Shown here: piece after piece, positions 42,216 through 54,353 of the stretch
Numbering within the stretch: the stretch's first letter is position 1
How the letters are laid out: the number at the start of each line of letters is the position of its first letter
Source: Diplodia intermedia
Taxonomy: Eukaryota; Ascomycota; Dothideomycetes; Botryosphaeriales; Botryosphaeriaceae
Direction of reading: 5' to 3'
Assembly (NCBI GenBank): GCA_021495925.1
Contig: JAKEKT010000094.1
Location: forward strand, 62,001-126,000
DNA: 64,000 nt
Position numbers and translations under genes: made by a program
Notes under the pieces: generated by a model
The model's input: only the letters and a program-made list of their open reading frames with translations
Databases searched by the model: none
Told to the model about the DNA's origin: nothing

Positions 42216-43326
42216 GCGGAGCACAGCAGGAAATTCGGGCGTGCGGGTGGGTGTGAGGTCGGGCATGCTTGGGCAGCGAGGAATGCGGTCAACAAAGCGG
42301 TTCGGCTCATTACGGGCAGGTGCAGTGGATGCAAGCCCGGGTGAAACAAAGCAGCGACGAGTCGGACGAGCATGGTTGTTTCTGGCGTTATAGGTTCAGA
42401 GCGGGGTCACATCGTGTTTTAGATAAGGGCGCGACACGCAGGGCGCGTGTTTGATGAAAGCAATCTCGGAAATGAGCAGCAGAGCGGGCTGACGACCGCT
42501 GAAAGTGTGGGGAGCGAGTAGGTGCCGGCGCTAGCTGTTAGGGGCCGCAAGCCGGCCGGAGAGGGGAATCCAGAAACCAGCGCGGCTTCTCGGGCGTGTG
42601 CTCTCGCAGCGGTGTGCGCGTGGGATGGTGCGGTGGCGGGCGGCGGTGGCAAAGGCATGCTGGCGAGCTGGTACCTCGGGCGGGGATCATGTGATGTGTG
42701 TATAGGGCGGCGGTGTTGAGGGACCCTTCCGGGTCTGCATGCGGGAGGACACGCAGGGGCGCGGCGGCCTCGGACCAATTGACAACACGCGCCGCGACGC
42801 ACCACGGGCGTTGCCAAGCGCCAGAGCACTCCTTTCCAGCCGGCCGTTCCTCCAATCGCCACGCCTGTCGTGATTTTTTCTTCGGTCGCGCTATCGAGCT
42901 TGGGCTGGAGGCAGGATAAGGAGGAGGGCGCGCGGCATCCCGGCAGCCCTATGGCGCAGCGATAATCATAAATCTCACCAGCGGCCCTCTGCGCCTGCGC
43001 CAGAAGCAACCCGTCTTTTCTCCCAAGACGCTCAGCCCATGTCTCGAGTCGTCCTCCACCGCCGTCGCCGTCGCTCGCTCTGACCCGCGCACCCCCATCC
43101 GCCGTCGCCCTTTCTCGCTCGTCGTCTCTCATTCTTTTTTTTTCTTTTCCTCAGCGCATGCCGCCATGGCCTTATGACCGCAACCTGAACAATCAAAAGA
43201 AAAACACAAGCAGACGAGCCTGAAATAAACCAGCCACAGCCGCCCATCGCCGCCCGAGCCGGGAAAGAAAGAAACAAACGAAACGCGCACCTCACCCGCC
43301 CACTCACCCACCACCACTCCACCGCC
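42216..43326. other. Intergenic, about 1.1 kb
   Basis: 3' side of atg6 and promoter/leader of the GT25-like gene. A 237-codon open frame on the minus strand (42419-43132) lacks any motif and is compositionally biased. C-rich and CT-rich stretches before 43327 look like a fungal leader. Confidence 0.45.
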
Positions 43327-44863
43327 ATGCTTCCCTTCACGCACTCGCGCCGCTCGAGCGCGATGCTCGCCTTCTTCGTCCTCGCCGTGCTGCTGCTGCT
43401 CTGGAACCACGAGGAGGCGGCGGCGCACCTGCCGACGACGATAATCTCCGACTTCACGCCCCAAGTCTGGTCCGACTACCTGTCGGCCGGCGACGTGGCT
43501 CCGCTGGTCGGCACCGCCAACGCCACGCTCGGCGTAAGTAGTAGTAGTTCCCTCCATTCTATTATTGGCAGCGCAGCGCCCATCCCACCCCAAAACCACC
43601 CGCCCCATCCCTGCAAGATCATCGCCCGCCAAGGGAAAATCACAAAACCACCACCAAACCACCAAACACCCACATCGCGAGAACCACCACCCCAAAAAAG
43701 GAAAAAAAAAAAAAGAAAAACATGTCTCTGACCAGCCCCCGCCAAAACAGTTCGAAACCATCCTCGCCGTCTCCCCACGCACAACCTGGCGCAGCGCCGG
43801 CCTCCACGCCGCCGCGCGCCGCACCAACCTCTCCATCACGATCCCCCCCCAACGGCCCCCCACCGCCGGCGAGGTCGCCGCCTTCATGGCATTCAACCCG
43901 TCGGGCATCCTCAACGAGGGCTCGGCGCGCGCCTGGCTCGGCCACCTGCAGGTGCTGCGCGCGGCGCGCAACTACTCGTCCGCCCTCGTCGTCGAGGACG
44001 ACGCCGACTGGGACGTCCGCGTGCATGCGCAGGCGGGGTGGGTTGCGGAGGCGGTGAGGAATCTTACTGTGCCGCGGATGGGGGGGAGGGAGAGCCCGTG
44101 GGGCGAGGATTGGGATGTCCTCTGGTTGGGGCATTGTGGGGAGAGGTTGCCGTATGAGGAGGGGGAGGGGCCGGGGGATGAGGTCGTGGGGGGCGATGGT
44201 GATGGCGGGGAGGGGGAGGAGGGGCCGAAGGTTGTGGCGGAGGAGGTGGAGGTCGTGACGGAGGAGGTCGTTGGAGGCGCGGCGCCGGACGAGGGCGCGG
44301 AGGAGCAGGAGCCGGCGCCGGCGGTCGTCCAGACGCAGGACAAGGAGAACCTCGAGGCCAAGGTCAAGACGCCGACGGGCGAGAAGATGCCGCTCGCCGC
44401 CGCGGGCAAGGCCAAACGCCTCCCGCCCGGCGTGCTCCCCGGCGAGGACGACTACATCACCCTCTACGACCCCACCCTGCCGCCGACCGTCGCCTCCTAC
44501 GACCCGCGCATGGCGGGCGACAGCGAGGAGACGCGCTGGGTCCAGCACGCCGCCGGCCCCATCTGCACGTTCGCCTACGCCGTCACCGGCGCCAGCGTCG
44601 CCAAGATGCTGGCCATGCAGCACGGTGACGAGCAGGCGTTCGACTTGTGGATGCATTCGCGCTGCCGCTCGCGCGAGCTGCGCTGCTTCACCGTTAACCC
44701 CGAGATGTTCCACCATCACGTCGCCGCCGGCTTGCCGTCGAGTCTGGTTAATGAGGGGCAGGTGGGGGGCGGTGGGAAGAATTATACGGAGAATATCATG
44801 TATAGCGCGCGGTGCAATTGGGATCGCCCGGATGATAGGCTCGTGAGCTGTCGGCATAGTTGA
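43327..44863 (+). CDS. GT25-family glycosyltransferase, membrane anchored
   Basis: Exons 43327-43533 and 43751-44863, 439 residues. An N-terminal signal anchor (MLAFFVLAVLLLLW, from residue 13) suggests a Golgi type II protein. The second exon opens FETILAVSPRTTWRSAGLHA, the first GT25 strand (LAVS-R-R-x-GL-AA). NEGSARAWLGHLQVLRAA and VVEDDADWDV (acidic metal-binding motif at 151-155) follow. The last block ICTFAYAVTGASVAKMLAMQ is conserved in fungal LPS-glycosyltransferase-like proteins. Donor and acceptor sugars are unknown. An acidic Glu/Gly/Val insert (about 200-290) separates motif blocks. The 217-bp intron is long for this window and ends in an A-rich stretch before GCCAAAACAG. Confidence 0.82.
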
Positions 44864-46082
44864 GGGGTGGAAGGAGGATGGAACTTCTGTCGGGGGTCAT
44901 GATGCATTACGCTGGGATGTGTAGATGCTCTTTCTTCTTCATCAATACCCATTGTTTTCTTTTTGTTTTGCGTGGTTGCTGTATATACTTATCTTTGCGG
45001 TCGGTTCGCTGTACTTTGCTTGTTGCATACCCCATTCTCTGTGTGCGTTTTGCTCTCCTTTCTCTCGATGGCTCGATGCAAGAAATCGAATGTTTTGGTT
45101 TCGGATAACCGGAAGCTACAGGCCAAATCTTTACCTATCCAGCTGGTGATTCTGGGAACCGACGAGCTCTGCACCGCATGACGTGAAAGACTACCTGGGC
45201 TGCGGGCGGCCCTTACCGGCAATGGAGGCCATGTGCGGAATTGCATTGCGCAAAGCTCTGGTGCAGGAATATCGAGAGACAACCCTAAAATCCCTCCGGT
45301 ATTGCGGTCAATGTCAAAGGAAACGATCTCAGGTCTAGGCAAATTTTTTTCATCGCCTGACTTTCCCGACCTCTTTCTGGGTTCCAATGGAACTGATTGA
45401 ACGCCATTGATTCGCGCTATCCGTTCAGAAGCTCGGCTCCGTCCGCGTCTGTATCTACCAATCAGCATGGCGCAACTGTCAGCTGAGGTCTTACATGCAG
45501 CCTCTCCATGCAGCGGGTTGGGAGCGCATGTGGAGAGCAGCCAGTACGCAACCCTCCAGCTTCCCCGCCAACTCGATGCCTGGAGTGGCATATCTCCACG
45601 GAAGAGGACAATAGGGATGATATACACCGTATACTCAAGTTATCGGTGTGGACTCATCATCTATGTCTATGTTATTCACCCTCCTGTCATGGACATTGAC
45701 AGTATTGCACCCGCATAGTGGAAGTGACATACCCCCGTCTATCTTGTTCCGACGGCTTCATTTTTCCGCCGAATGATGCTATCTATCCAATGGCTGTTCT
45801 CCACCTGGCCGCTCATTTGTCGCCCCACCTTCCAAGTTTCGTCGCTGGGATCTCTCATTGGTGTTGGCAAACGAACGACAAGGCTTGAGGGCGGCTGCTG
45901 CCTGATTGTGCGACCATATTACCCCGCTCCAGCTGAAGCTCCTTCTTTCCTGTGCGCGAGAAGCCGGAATCCTCGACAACACACTCGGTCTTCGGTCATC
46001 TCGTCAACCTTTGCCTTCTCGTTCTGCCTTCACCACGACAAGGTCAAGATAACGCACGGTTGCAAACTCACCTCTTACCAAG
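44864..46082. other. Intergenic, about 1.2 kb
   Basis: No supported gene. A 212-codon minus-strand frame (44989-45627) has no motif. It contains the 3' region of the GT25-like gene (T-rich) and the promoter of the next HET gene. Confidence 0.45.
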
Positions 46083-48417
46083 ATGGAGTCTTTCGACGAT
46101 CTGTTGCGGCTCGCTGCTCAACTGATGCCTGACGTAGACCCCCGATTCTGCCAGGCTTGCAGAAAATTGTTTCGCGGAGAGCCGTCTCGTCTACAGGCCA
46201 GTTGGATCAAGTCTTCTGACTCTCGGTTCGAATGGGGTCCGTTCTTTCATTGCGATGGACAAATGCTTCACTCGTCGATGTTGTCTGGGTGTCCCTTCTG
46301 CGTCACCGTTTGGTACAAGATTCGAGGCAAGCTGGATGCTTTCAAGGAGAGGTTACGGCTGTATCCGAGGTAAGTCGAAGGATATATATGGGATCAAGTA
46401 CCTAAGTAGTACGATGCTTATACTGAAGGATCTTGAAGACCGGTAGTGCTTGAAAAGCTGTCGATCCTCGTCGGAGGCTGGCATAATTTCGCTAGAGATT
46501 TTTGGATTTCCTTCACACTATACTGTCATACCCGCTCAGGAAACAACCAAGAAACGATCAAGTTTGAATCTGTTAATATCATGATGCAGCCATCCAAAAG
46601 TAAGTCGTTCGTTTTACTGAGAAGGATGCACGCTAAGCCCAGAAGCTTTTGGACTCGCCGATTTCCCACCGCTCAATCCATATACTGGATCTGAACAGAC
46701 CTTCGAACAAATCAGGGCTTGGCTCGAAAACTGCTCAGCAGCACACAATTGTGGGGCAGTACGACGGAAGGACTCTGAGTTCCTCCCATCCAGACTCGTA
46801 TGCGTTGAAAATCCAACCCGAATCGTCGAGAGAAGCGAGGTGGAACCAGGAGAAAGATATCTTACACTAAGCCATTGCTGGGGAGGAGCCAAGCATCTAA
46901 TGCTGACTGATAAGGATCTGGAAACTTTCCTGAATGGACTGCCAATGGAAAGGCTACCAGCAACATTCTTGGACGCCATAGTCCTCACAAGGGCTCTTGG
47001 AATAAGATTTATCTGGATAGACTCGCTTTGCATCATTCAAGACTCCGAAGAAGACTGGAAAAGGGAATCGAGCACGATGTGGCAAGTTTATAGTAACTCG
47101 CATCTGAACATCTCGGCCGCATCAGCCCGAAATTCTTCGGAGGGATTATTTCACGATCGGGTGCCTGTATCCGATTGTTCGGTGACCATCTTACCAGGGT
47201 ATCCGGTCATAGATGCAGGGACTTATAATTGGTACCAACAAGATCATTGGGACGAAGAAGTCCACAGCGGTCCGGTCAACAAAAGAGCTTGGGTTCTTCA
47301 GGAACGCTGTTTGTCCCCACGCGTGGTGCATTTTGCCTACTCTGAAGTTTTCTGGGAATGCCACGAGCAAGCAGCGTCTGAGACTTTTCCTCACGTACTT
47401 CCTTGGTACCGGTACAAAAGTGCCAACAGGGCGGCTTTGTACGCGCTGACAGAAGCGGAAACCAAAGATCGACTCCACCTTGCCGAATTTTGGAGCAACG
47501 TCATCGTCAACTATACCAAAGGCCTACTGACAAAACCTTCGGACAAATTGGTCGCCATTGCAGCGTTAGCGAGGAGAGTCTCCGAGGCGTATGGCGACAC
47601 CGCTGGCAGATACCTTGCCGGATTGTGGGAAAATCTGATGCCACAGCAGCTGTGTTGGGAAGTTTTGGACGGGGGAAATCTGGTTCATGCGGATAATGAG
47701 GCCTTTCGAGCACCCTCATGGAGCTGGGCATCCATAAATGAGGCTGTATGGCTCAGCCCAGATCATCTAGGTCGGAACATTCTCCAAGTGCGCCATGTCG
47801 ACATACACGGGGAAAACGACTATGCTCCGGTAATTAGAGGTGAGATCCATGCCCGCGGCCCACTTCTCGCTGCATCACTTCATCGCAAACCAGTGGCTCC
47901 GATAAGCCATTCACCACCAGATGGCGATCTGACACTTAAGGACATGTTGCGAAATGCAGCGGAAGATCCATTGACCGGTCGGCCGCAAGATTACCGGATA
48001 ACTTCATCCTGTGCAGGCTACATGCTGGAATACACTGTAAACATGGACCGAGAACTCAGTCTCGAAAATGGCCATCTCCCTAAAGTTTATCTGATGCCGG
48101 TGTATTGGAGTTTTTATCGTTATTTGCTAGCATTGGTGCTTGCGCCCACATCAGACAACCCAGGTCATTTCAAAAGACTAGGATTCGTTTCGATCAATTT
48201 TGACGTGAGGCGTCTCAACTGGCTGCACATTCTCGGCAACCAGGACGCTATTCAATCGGCATGTGTCAAAAAATCCGGTACGCTCACACTGCAAGAACTC
48301 TTGCCCTCGGCAGAATGGATGGATAGAATACGGCACGATCCATACTATCGTTGGCTGATTAACCAGCTCGACTCTCTACCACCTACTTTCGACTGCTACG
48401 ACTTCTGTATCGTGTAG
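46083..48417 (+). CDS. HET-domain (heterokaryon incompatibility) protein, canonical
   Basis: Exons 46083-46369, 46439-46599 and 46643-48417, 740 residues. Acceptors were chosen to keep frame. The N-terminal region has FCQAC and CPFC pairs. After KAFGLADFPPLNPYTG and FEQIRAWLENCSAAHNCG, the HET domain shows all three blocks. These are YLTLSHCWGGAKHLMLT (about 222-238), RFIWIDSLCIIQDSEEDWKR with IYSN-type VYSNSHLNISAASA, and NKRAWVLQERCLSPRVVHFA. The C-terminal half is a conserved but unassigned HET tail (APSWSWASINEAVW). HET domains execute regulated cell death in allorecognition. No NLR or partner gene is adjacent, so it is a stand-alone HET protein. Gene-wide codon use is more AT-rich than the flanking metabolic genes. 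Confidence 0.88.
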
Positions 48418-48865
48418 TCTGGTTGGGTTGCTTGGGGCGTTTTTGGATGTATGTACACAGGAGTAGCGATTGTTTTGTTTTCTCTCTTTCATTCTTTTGC
48501 AACCTTCGGGCAGGGCCACTCCATGATGTACGTACAAACAGGACAGCAAACAACGCTTCACACTGCTCATTTCTCCAAACTTGCTATGACTAAATTCATC
48601 GAACGGCAAATTTCCATCCGCAATTGTTTTTTGAACAAAATCCGCACGCCCCTGCCAAGACACCCCCACATCGAAGACATTGCAACGGCAAAAAAAAAGA
48701 ACCATATCGTAAACATATCAACGAAAGCTATACAACGCCAACAAGGGCCTGATATACCTCGACAGCCCATTGATCCATCGCTAACAAAGGATGCTTGATC
48801 TCAGTATAAACGCACACAGCCCTCCACATTTTAACACACGTCCACGCCCACATCCACACGCACAC
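48418..48865. other. Convergent intergenic region, about 450 bp
   Basis: AT-richer than surroundings, between HET and P450 stop codons. No gene seen. Confidence 0.45.
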
Positions 48866-50578
48866 TCAAACCGCCCTCTTCCTCATACCCACCTCCAACG
48901 CCAGCGGCTTCCTCAAGAACCCCTCCCTCGTCTCCATCTCGCCCTGGCGCAGCTCAAACTCGTACCTCCTAAACACCGTGCTCACAATCAACGCCAATTC
49001 CATCTCCGCAACGTTCCTGCCGACGCACGCCCTGGGGCCGTGGGAGAAAGGAATAAACCCCTGCTTCTGCTTCTCGGTGACGGATTCCCAGCGCTCGGGG
49101 CGGAAGGCGTCGGCGTCGGGGCCCCAGATGTCGGTGGAGTGGTGGATCGAGTACGACGGGACGGACAGCACGGTGCCGGCGGGGAAGTGGCGGTTGCAGA
49201 TGGTGACGCCGGGGCCGACGACCATGCGGGGGAGGCCGAGCGAGGAGGTGCTGTGGATGCGCATGGTTTCCTTGATGACGGCGTCGAGGCTGGGTGGGTA
49301 TCGCGCGTTAGCAGTGTGCGACGGGTCGGGACAGACGGGGGAGGAAAAAAAGTCTTACTAAGGCAGGTCCTTGACCATGGAGAACTCGGGGACGGTGTCG
49401 ATGTCGGGGATGGCGGCGTCGAGCTCCTTCTGCAGCTTGGCGACGACGTGGGGGTTGCGCAGGCAGTGGTACAGCAGGGCGCACGACGTGTTGCTGGTCG
49501 TGTCGCTGCCGGCGATGAGCTGGGTGAGGGCCTCGGCCGTGAGCTCCTGGCGGCCCAGCTTCTCGCCCGTCTCGTCTTTGCCCTCCATCAGCCGTGCGAG
49601 CAGGTCGACCCGGTCGACCTTGTCGGCGTTGTCCAGCCGCTGCTTGACCCGCGCCACGGCGATGCCCGCCAGGTTCTCGACCGCCTCGACGCCCTTGGAG
49701 AAGAAGGGGTCCGGGAAGTACTTGGCCCACGGCTTGATCCACGGCATGCAGCCGATGGCCCTGTTGTCTCTGTCAGTCCCCCCGCACGTTGTTGTTCGCC
49801 CGCAACGGACCGGCGTCACTTACGCAGAAACCTCTCCTCTCCGGTTGAGCACCTCGATGGCCGGGGCCGACTTGGGCGGGGCGTCGGGGCTCTCGCGCAC
49901 CTCGGCGAAGTCCTGGCCCTTCTCCAGCATGCCGAAGGGGGCGCCGAAGGCCAAGTCACCAATAATATCAAAAGCGAGGTAGTTGAACCAGTTGAGGGCG
50001 TCCATGTGGGCGTAGCCGCCGGCCTCCTTGGTCATGCGGTCCCACTGCTTGACCAGCAGCTCGAGGTTGCCGTGCATGTACTGCTCGAACTGGCCGATGG
50101 ACTTGGCCGAGAAGGTGTGCGCGACCGTCTTGCGCTTGCGCGAGTGCTCGGCGCGGTCGCGCGTGTTGAACAGGCCGCGCTGGATCGAGACGAAGGCGTC
50201 GTAGTATTCACTGCCCCAAGCAATCCCATATCAGCATCATTCCCCCTCTCCCCAATTGACGTCCAACGGCGACGATGCGACTCACCTCTTCAAGAACCCG
50301 TTGCCGTGCCCGTAGACCAGCGGGATCGCGTCCACGTCGGCGATGGACACGTGGTGCGGCTGGATGCGCACGAACTTGCCCAGCTTCTTGTGCGCTTCGT
50401 GCACGGCCAGGTAGCGGTAGCCCTTGCGCACCTGCCACAGCAGCCACAGGCTGGAGAACTGGGCGGGGAAGGGCGCGGGGATGTCGCGGATCGCCTTGTC
50501 GCGCAGGTACGGCAGCAGGTAGTACAGCACCGGCAGCGCCAGCAGCGCCCACGGCGTAAAGAGGGCGTCGAGGATCAT
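48866..50578 (-). CDS. Cytochrome P450, CYP53-like benzoate 4-monooxygenase
   Basis: Four exons: 50578-50286, 50210-49824, 49760-49359, 49289-48866, 501 residues. An N-terminal membrane helix (ALLALPVLYYLLPYL) anchors it in the ER. CYP53-like blocks include YGHGNGFLKRSEYYDAFVS (K/R codon split by intron 1), LNWFNYLAFDIIGDLAFGAP and EVLNRRGEVSA. The I-helix reads LIAGSDTTSNTS, the ExxR is KETMR, and the haem loop is FSHGPRACVGRNVAEMEL. CYP53 enzymes para-hydroxylate benzoate using P450 reductase, feeding protocatechuate and the beta-ketoadipate pathway. This detoxifies plant-derived benzoates. Neighbouring genes are not from that pathway, so it appears to be a stand-alone gene, as is common for CYP53. 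Confidence 0.9.
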
Positions 50579-51926
50579 GGCGGTGGCGGTCGCGGGGATG
50601 ACGTCGCCGGGTGCGGCGGGTCGGCGGGGGGGAGGAGGGCGTGGACGGCGGTGGTGGTGGTGTTGTGGTGAGGAATTGGAGGGGGAAACGGCGGAGAACA
50701 AGGACGGATGGACAGGCCGCGCGGCAGAGGAAGGAGAGAGATTTGTCACTAGGCCACCCAGCACAAATGTCAGGCTTCGGCGGCGAGGGTTTTATCGTCG
50801 TCGCGAGGGTGGTGATGGGTGGGAGGAGCTTCCGCCGAGCTAATGCTGGCAGCCAATCAGCGCCGTCGCTTTGAAGCCGATTCTTGGGCCCGACCAGCAG
50901 CTCGAGGTAGCCGAGAGCCGCGAGAGGACCGGCAGTTTTTGGGCTGGTGCGGCGCCGACAGCCGGCCCTGCCTCGTGCCCCGTGCACTCTCCCTTCCACC
51001 TCCTCCCAGGCGGGGGTCTGACGAAAGAACCTGGGGAAAGGGAAGAAAAAAAGCCACACAATAGCAATTAGTGGCCGTGTCCCTCGTCCCCGCCATCCGT
51101 CCCGTCCTGCCCCCCTCCACGCACACCTACCCGTCAAACGTGAGCCTGACATGGCCGCGACAAACAACCACCCATGCAGTGCGCTATCCGGCAGCAGCCG
51201 CTCACGATGGACGTCGTCTCCTCCCTCTGGCCCGTACAAGCTCCGAGATGTGGGGATCGCGCATCGCTTGGCCTCGCCCTGCCTTGGCTTGCCTCTCTCG
51301 CGCAGGATGGAAACGGAATATGCCCGCCTCTGATTGGCTGCGTACGCCCCGAACTCCTCTTGGAAATTTCCCCAACACCGAAGACCAAAGCCGGGCGGCT
51401 CGGGAACGCCTTCTGCTTGAGCCGAACACTGCCGTCTCACTGCCGTTGTTGACATCTTCACACGCGCGCACATATGCCCGCGTCTGCTGCTGCCGCTGCT
51501 GCCGTGCGATGACAACCGTTTCCTGCGAATACTCTCCTAACCCGTTTCGGCCATCGGAGTTCTGTGGAAACCTCGACAGAATTTTTTTTTTTTGCGCCGG
51601 CAATCGCGCTGATCAGAATCACTGCACACACCCCAAATGGTGCCCAGCCGTTGCCACCGCGCTGGCGACACGCGCACACACGCCGAAAATCCGAATGAAA
51701 TGCGAGGACTCGAATTATTTTAACCACACTACGTCTATGTGTGTACGTGTACCCACCCGTTGTATTGCCCCGTCTGTCCCAACCAAAAGAAAAAAGTAAC
51801 AAGTGAACCACGAGGTATCTCTAAGGGAAAAAAAGAATGAAAAAGGGCAGAGAAAACCCCCCAACCAAACTCCAAACCCACGCGCGATAGAACCCTACCT
51901 ACCAACGAACAACAAACCACCCTACA
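50579..51926. other. Intergenic, about 1.35 kb
   Basis: Upstream region of the CYP53-like gene and 3' region of the lipase gene. No supported gene; open frames on both strands are motif-free. Confidence 0.45.
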
Positions 51927-54353
51927 CTACGCCGTCGCAACCCTCCTATCCGCCTCACCAGCATTCGCAACCTCCTCCCTCCCCTCCCCCGCCGACTTAT
52001 CAACCCGCACACCCTTCCCCTCCCCCTCCCCCTCCCCCTCCCCCTTCCCCCTCGGTCTCACCCACACCCCCACGCCCTCACACCCAACAGGAACCCGACA
52101 CACCTCCCTCGCGCCCTCCTCCGCCGTCCGCCAAATGACCTCGCGCAGCTCCCTGCCGACCTTCTCGACGACGTCCATGGCCCAGATGACGTCGAGGTGC
52201 TCGTAGCCCTCGATGATCTTGGAGTGGACGACGGCGACGGCGGGCTCGCGGCCGGCGTCGAAGCGGCGGAGCAGCCGGCGGCCGTCGACGAGGTCGTCGG
52301 CGCCGGCGACCCAGAACGCCATGGGCGGCGCGTGTGCGTCGTACCAGGCGAAGCGGCCGGCGTCGCGGTCGGCGTGGGGACGGTGGTGGTTGGTGGTGCC
52401 GTTGGTGCGGGGGGCGGAGGCGGATGCTTCGTCGTCGTCCGAGGAGGATGAGGATGAGGATGAGGAGGAGCTGGCGGGCGGCTGCTCGCGGCGCACGGTG
52501 GTGTGCTCGCCGCGGCGCGTGTTCCTGTCGTAGTAGTCGCGCAGCCGCTGTTCCTGCTGCTTGCCGCCGCCGGCCCGCCTCCTTCCCTCCTCCTCGCGCT
52601 CGTCCTCGCGCTCCTCCATCTCCTTCTCGCGGCGCGTCTGCAGGATGCACTTCTGCGACGCGAAGCACTCGCGGCCCAGCCACCAGCGCATGCTCTCGGC
52701 CGACACGTAGACGGGCGCGAACTGGAAGAGGCGGTCGCGCAGGCCCTTGTCCCACCGCTCGTCCGTCCAGTTGAACAGGAACGAGAAGATGCGGTAGCCC
52801 ATGGCCCCGTAGAACGAGCCCGGCAGGAACGCGTGCATGTGCATCATGAACGGGATGAAGGCGTGGATGCCGAAGATGATGCGGAACATGGCCGGGCTGA
52901 TGATGCGCATGAACTTGAAGTACATCTTGCCGATCAGCGGGCCCGCGTACGCCGCGGGCGCGAGGGCGCAGAAGACGCTGAGCTTGTCGCCGAGCTCCGG
53001 GCGCTGCTCCTTGGCCAGCGCGACGAGCGTCTCGGTCGTGCCTTGGGAGTGCGCGATGAGGGCGAGTTTGGGGAAGCCGGTTTCGTGGAGCACGCGGGAA
53101 ACCAGAGCGGGGAGGTCCATGACACCCATCTGGCGGATGTTCCAGGCCCACATGCGCGGGTCGCTGTAGTCGAGGAGGTTGTGGCGGGGGGTGAAGCCGC
53201 ACCGGTTGTTACCCAACCAGACGTCAAACCCGGACTTGGCCAGGAAGAAGGCCAGGCTGTCGTCGTCGTTCGAGCAGAAAGCACCTGATGACTGCAGGAG
53301 CCCGTGCATCATGAGAACGGGATACTTTTGCTTTTTCTTTCCAAAAGGGAATCCGTCAGCACTGTCCTTGGATCCGTCGTGATTGAAAACGTTTGGGGAA
53401 TGTGGTGCCCTCACTGGCGTGGAAGCTGGCCGGTGTTCGCGGGGGTTGTAAATATGCCAAAGCTCTATGATGAAGCCGTCTTCGGTCTGCACATTGAAGG
53501 TCTCGCAGTCGAGGCCAACGCGGCGGGCGTAGTATCCAACGTCACAAACAAGCGGATCTGGGCCACCTTCCGTGGGGACGAATTCTTCATTCTCTCCTGG
53601 TGAGTTCTCATGATCTGCCGTTCTGGTGTCAATGGCCTTATCCTGATTCTTGTGCTTTTTCCACTCCTTGTCCGCCTCTCGTCTAACCGCCTTTCTTCTC
53701 TTTTCCTCTTCGTAAAACGGCCGGTACATGTGCGGGTCTCGGCAGGTGACTAGTCGCCAGATATACTGCGCCATGAGCGGGATGCTGGTAGCCAGTGCTC
53801 CTAACATTATGATGTAAAGGAAAAGAAAGGACAGGATGGCAGACGACACTCTGAACGAGAAGCATTGCATATTTCGGAGGAACCCTGACGGCCCATACAC
53901 AGGCAAAGGCGGGAACAGAGGGTTCGTCTTGGACACGGGCACAGACTCCCTCAGCGGAGCATCTGGGTCCTGCGTCTCATGCGATTCCAAGCTGTGGCGA
54001 TTCGGGCGCGCACCGTGTATCGTGCCGTCCTTTGCCTCGCGGGTGCAGCCCTCCTGGGGCATGCTCTCGGCCGGGTCGCGGTCCTCCAGCACATCCTTCA
54101 GTTTGTTCAGCTTGACAGCCTCCTCGATGGGCACGGCGGGCAAGCGTCCTCCGTTTGCAGTCTGTATGACGGGGTCCTGAGGGGTGATGAAGCGGGCCTC
54201 GACGGCCTGGGTGGAACCGGTTTGGGCATCTTCCTGGTCGGGGGACTTCTGGCCTAGGCGCTGGGCTTGCTTGGCGAACTCGAGGGCAGGTTCGGCTTTG
54301 GATCGTACGGTCTCTTTGGCCTTTTCTCTGGCAGACGATGTCTCGGAAGGCAT
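51927..54353 (-). CDS. Steryl ester hydrolase/TGL1-YEH-type acid lipase
   Basis: Single exon, 808 residues. A helical, charged N-terminus precedes one membrane helix at 168-193 (ILSFLFLYIIMLGALATSIP). The AB-hydrolase-associated lipase motif (VQTEDGFIIELWHI) and the oxyanion block LMMHGLLQSSGAF follow. DVWLGNNRCGFTPRHN is typical of acid lipases. The nucleophile elbow IAHSQGTTET is near residue 435, and EHLDVIWAMDVV holds the catalytic His. The family hydrolyses steryl esters at lipid droplets or membranes. Long low-complexity inserts (a Ser run followed by Asp residues, and Gly-Glu repeats in the tail encoded by CCCCTC repeats at about 52019-52050) are not part of the fold. The start at 54353 follows a GC-rich leader. 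Confidence 0.86.
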   Translation of the reverse strand: MPSETSSAREKAKETVRSKAEPALEFAKQAQRLGQKSPDQEDAQTGSTQAVEARFITPQDPVIQTANGGRLPAVPIEEAVKLNKLKDVLEDRDPAESMPQEGCTREAKDGTIHGARPNRHSLESHETQDPDAPLRESVPVSKTNPLFPPLPVYGPSGFLRNMQCFSFRVSSAILSFLFLYIIMLGALATSIPLMAQYIWRLVTCRDPHMYRPFYEEEKRRKAVRREADKEWKKHKNQDKAIDTRTADHENSPGENEEFVPTEGGPDPLVCDVGYYARRVGLDCETFNVQTEDGFIIELWHIYNPREHRPASTPVRAPHSPNVFNHDGSKDSADGFPFGKKKQKYPVLMMHGLLQSSGAFCSNDDDSLAFFLAKSGFDVWLGNNRCGFTPRHNLLDYSDPRMWAWNIRQMGVMDLPALVSRVLHETGFPKLALIAHSQGTTETLVALAKEQRPELGDKLSVFCALAPAAYAGPLIGKMYFKFMRIISPAMFRIIFGIHAFIPFMMHMHAFLPGSFYGAMGYRIFSFLFNWTDERWDKGLRDRLFQFAPVYVSAESMRWWLGRECFASQKCILQTRREKEMEEREDEREEEGRRRAGGGKQQEQRLRDYYDRNTRRGEHTTVRREQPPASSSSSSSSSSSDDDEASASAPRTNGTTNHHRPHADRDAGRFAWYDAHAPPMAFWVAGADDLVDGRRLLRRFDAGREPAVAVVHSKIIEGYEHLDVIWAMDVVEKVGRELREVIWRTAEEGAREVCRVPVGCEGVGVWVRPRGKGEGEGEGEGKGVRVDKSAGEGREEVANAGEADRRVATA

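Noticed and set aside
42419..43132. 237-codon minus-strand frame between atg6 and the GT25-like gene
   Set aside because: No motif, and start and stop lie in the presumed leader of the GT25-like gene.
44989..45627. 212-codon minus-strand frame
   Set aside because: No similarity to any family I know, and it sits in the T-rich 3' region of the GT25-like gene.
48791..50671. 626-codon open frame on the plus strand
   Set aside because: Antisense to the CYP53-like gene; it reads through P450 introns, which no real gene would do.
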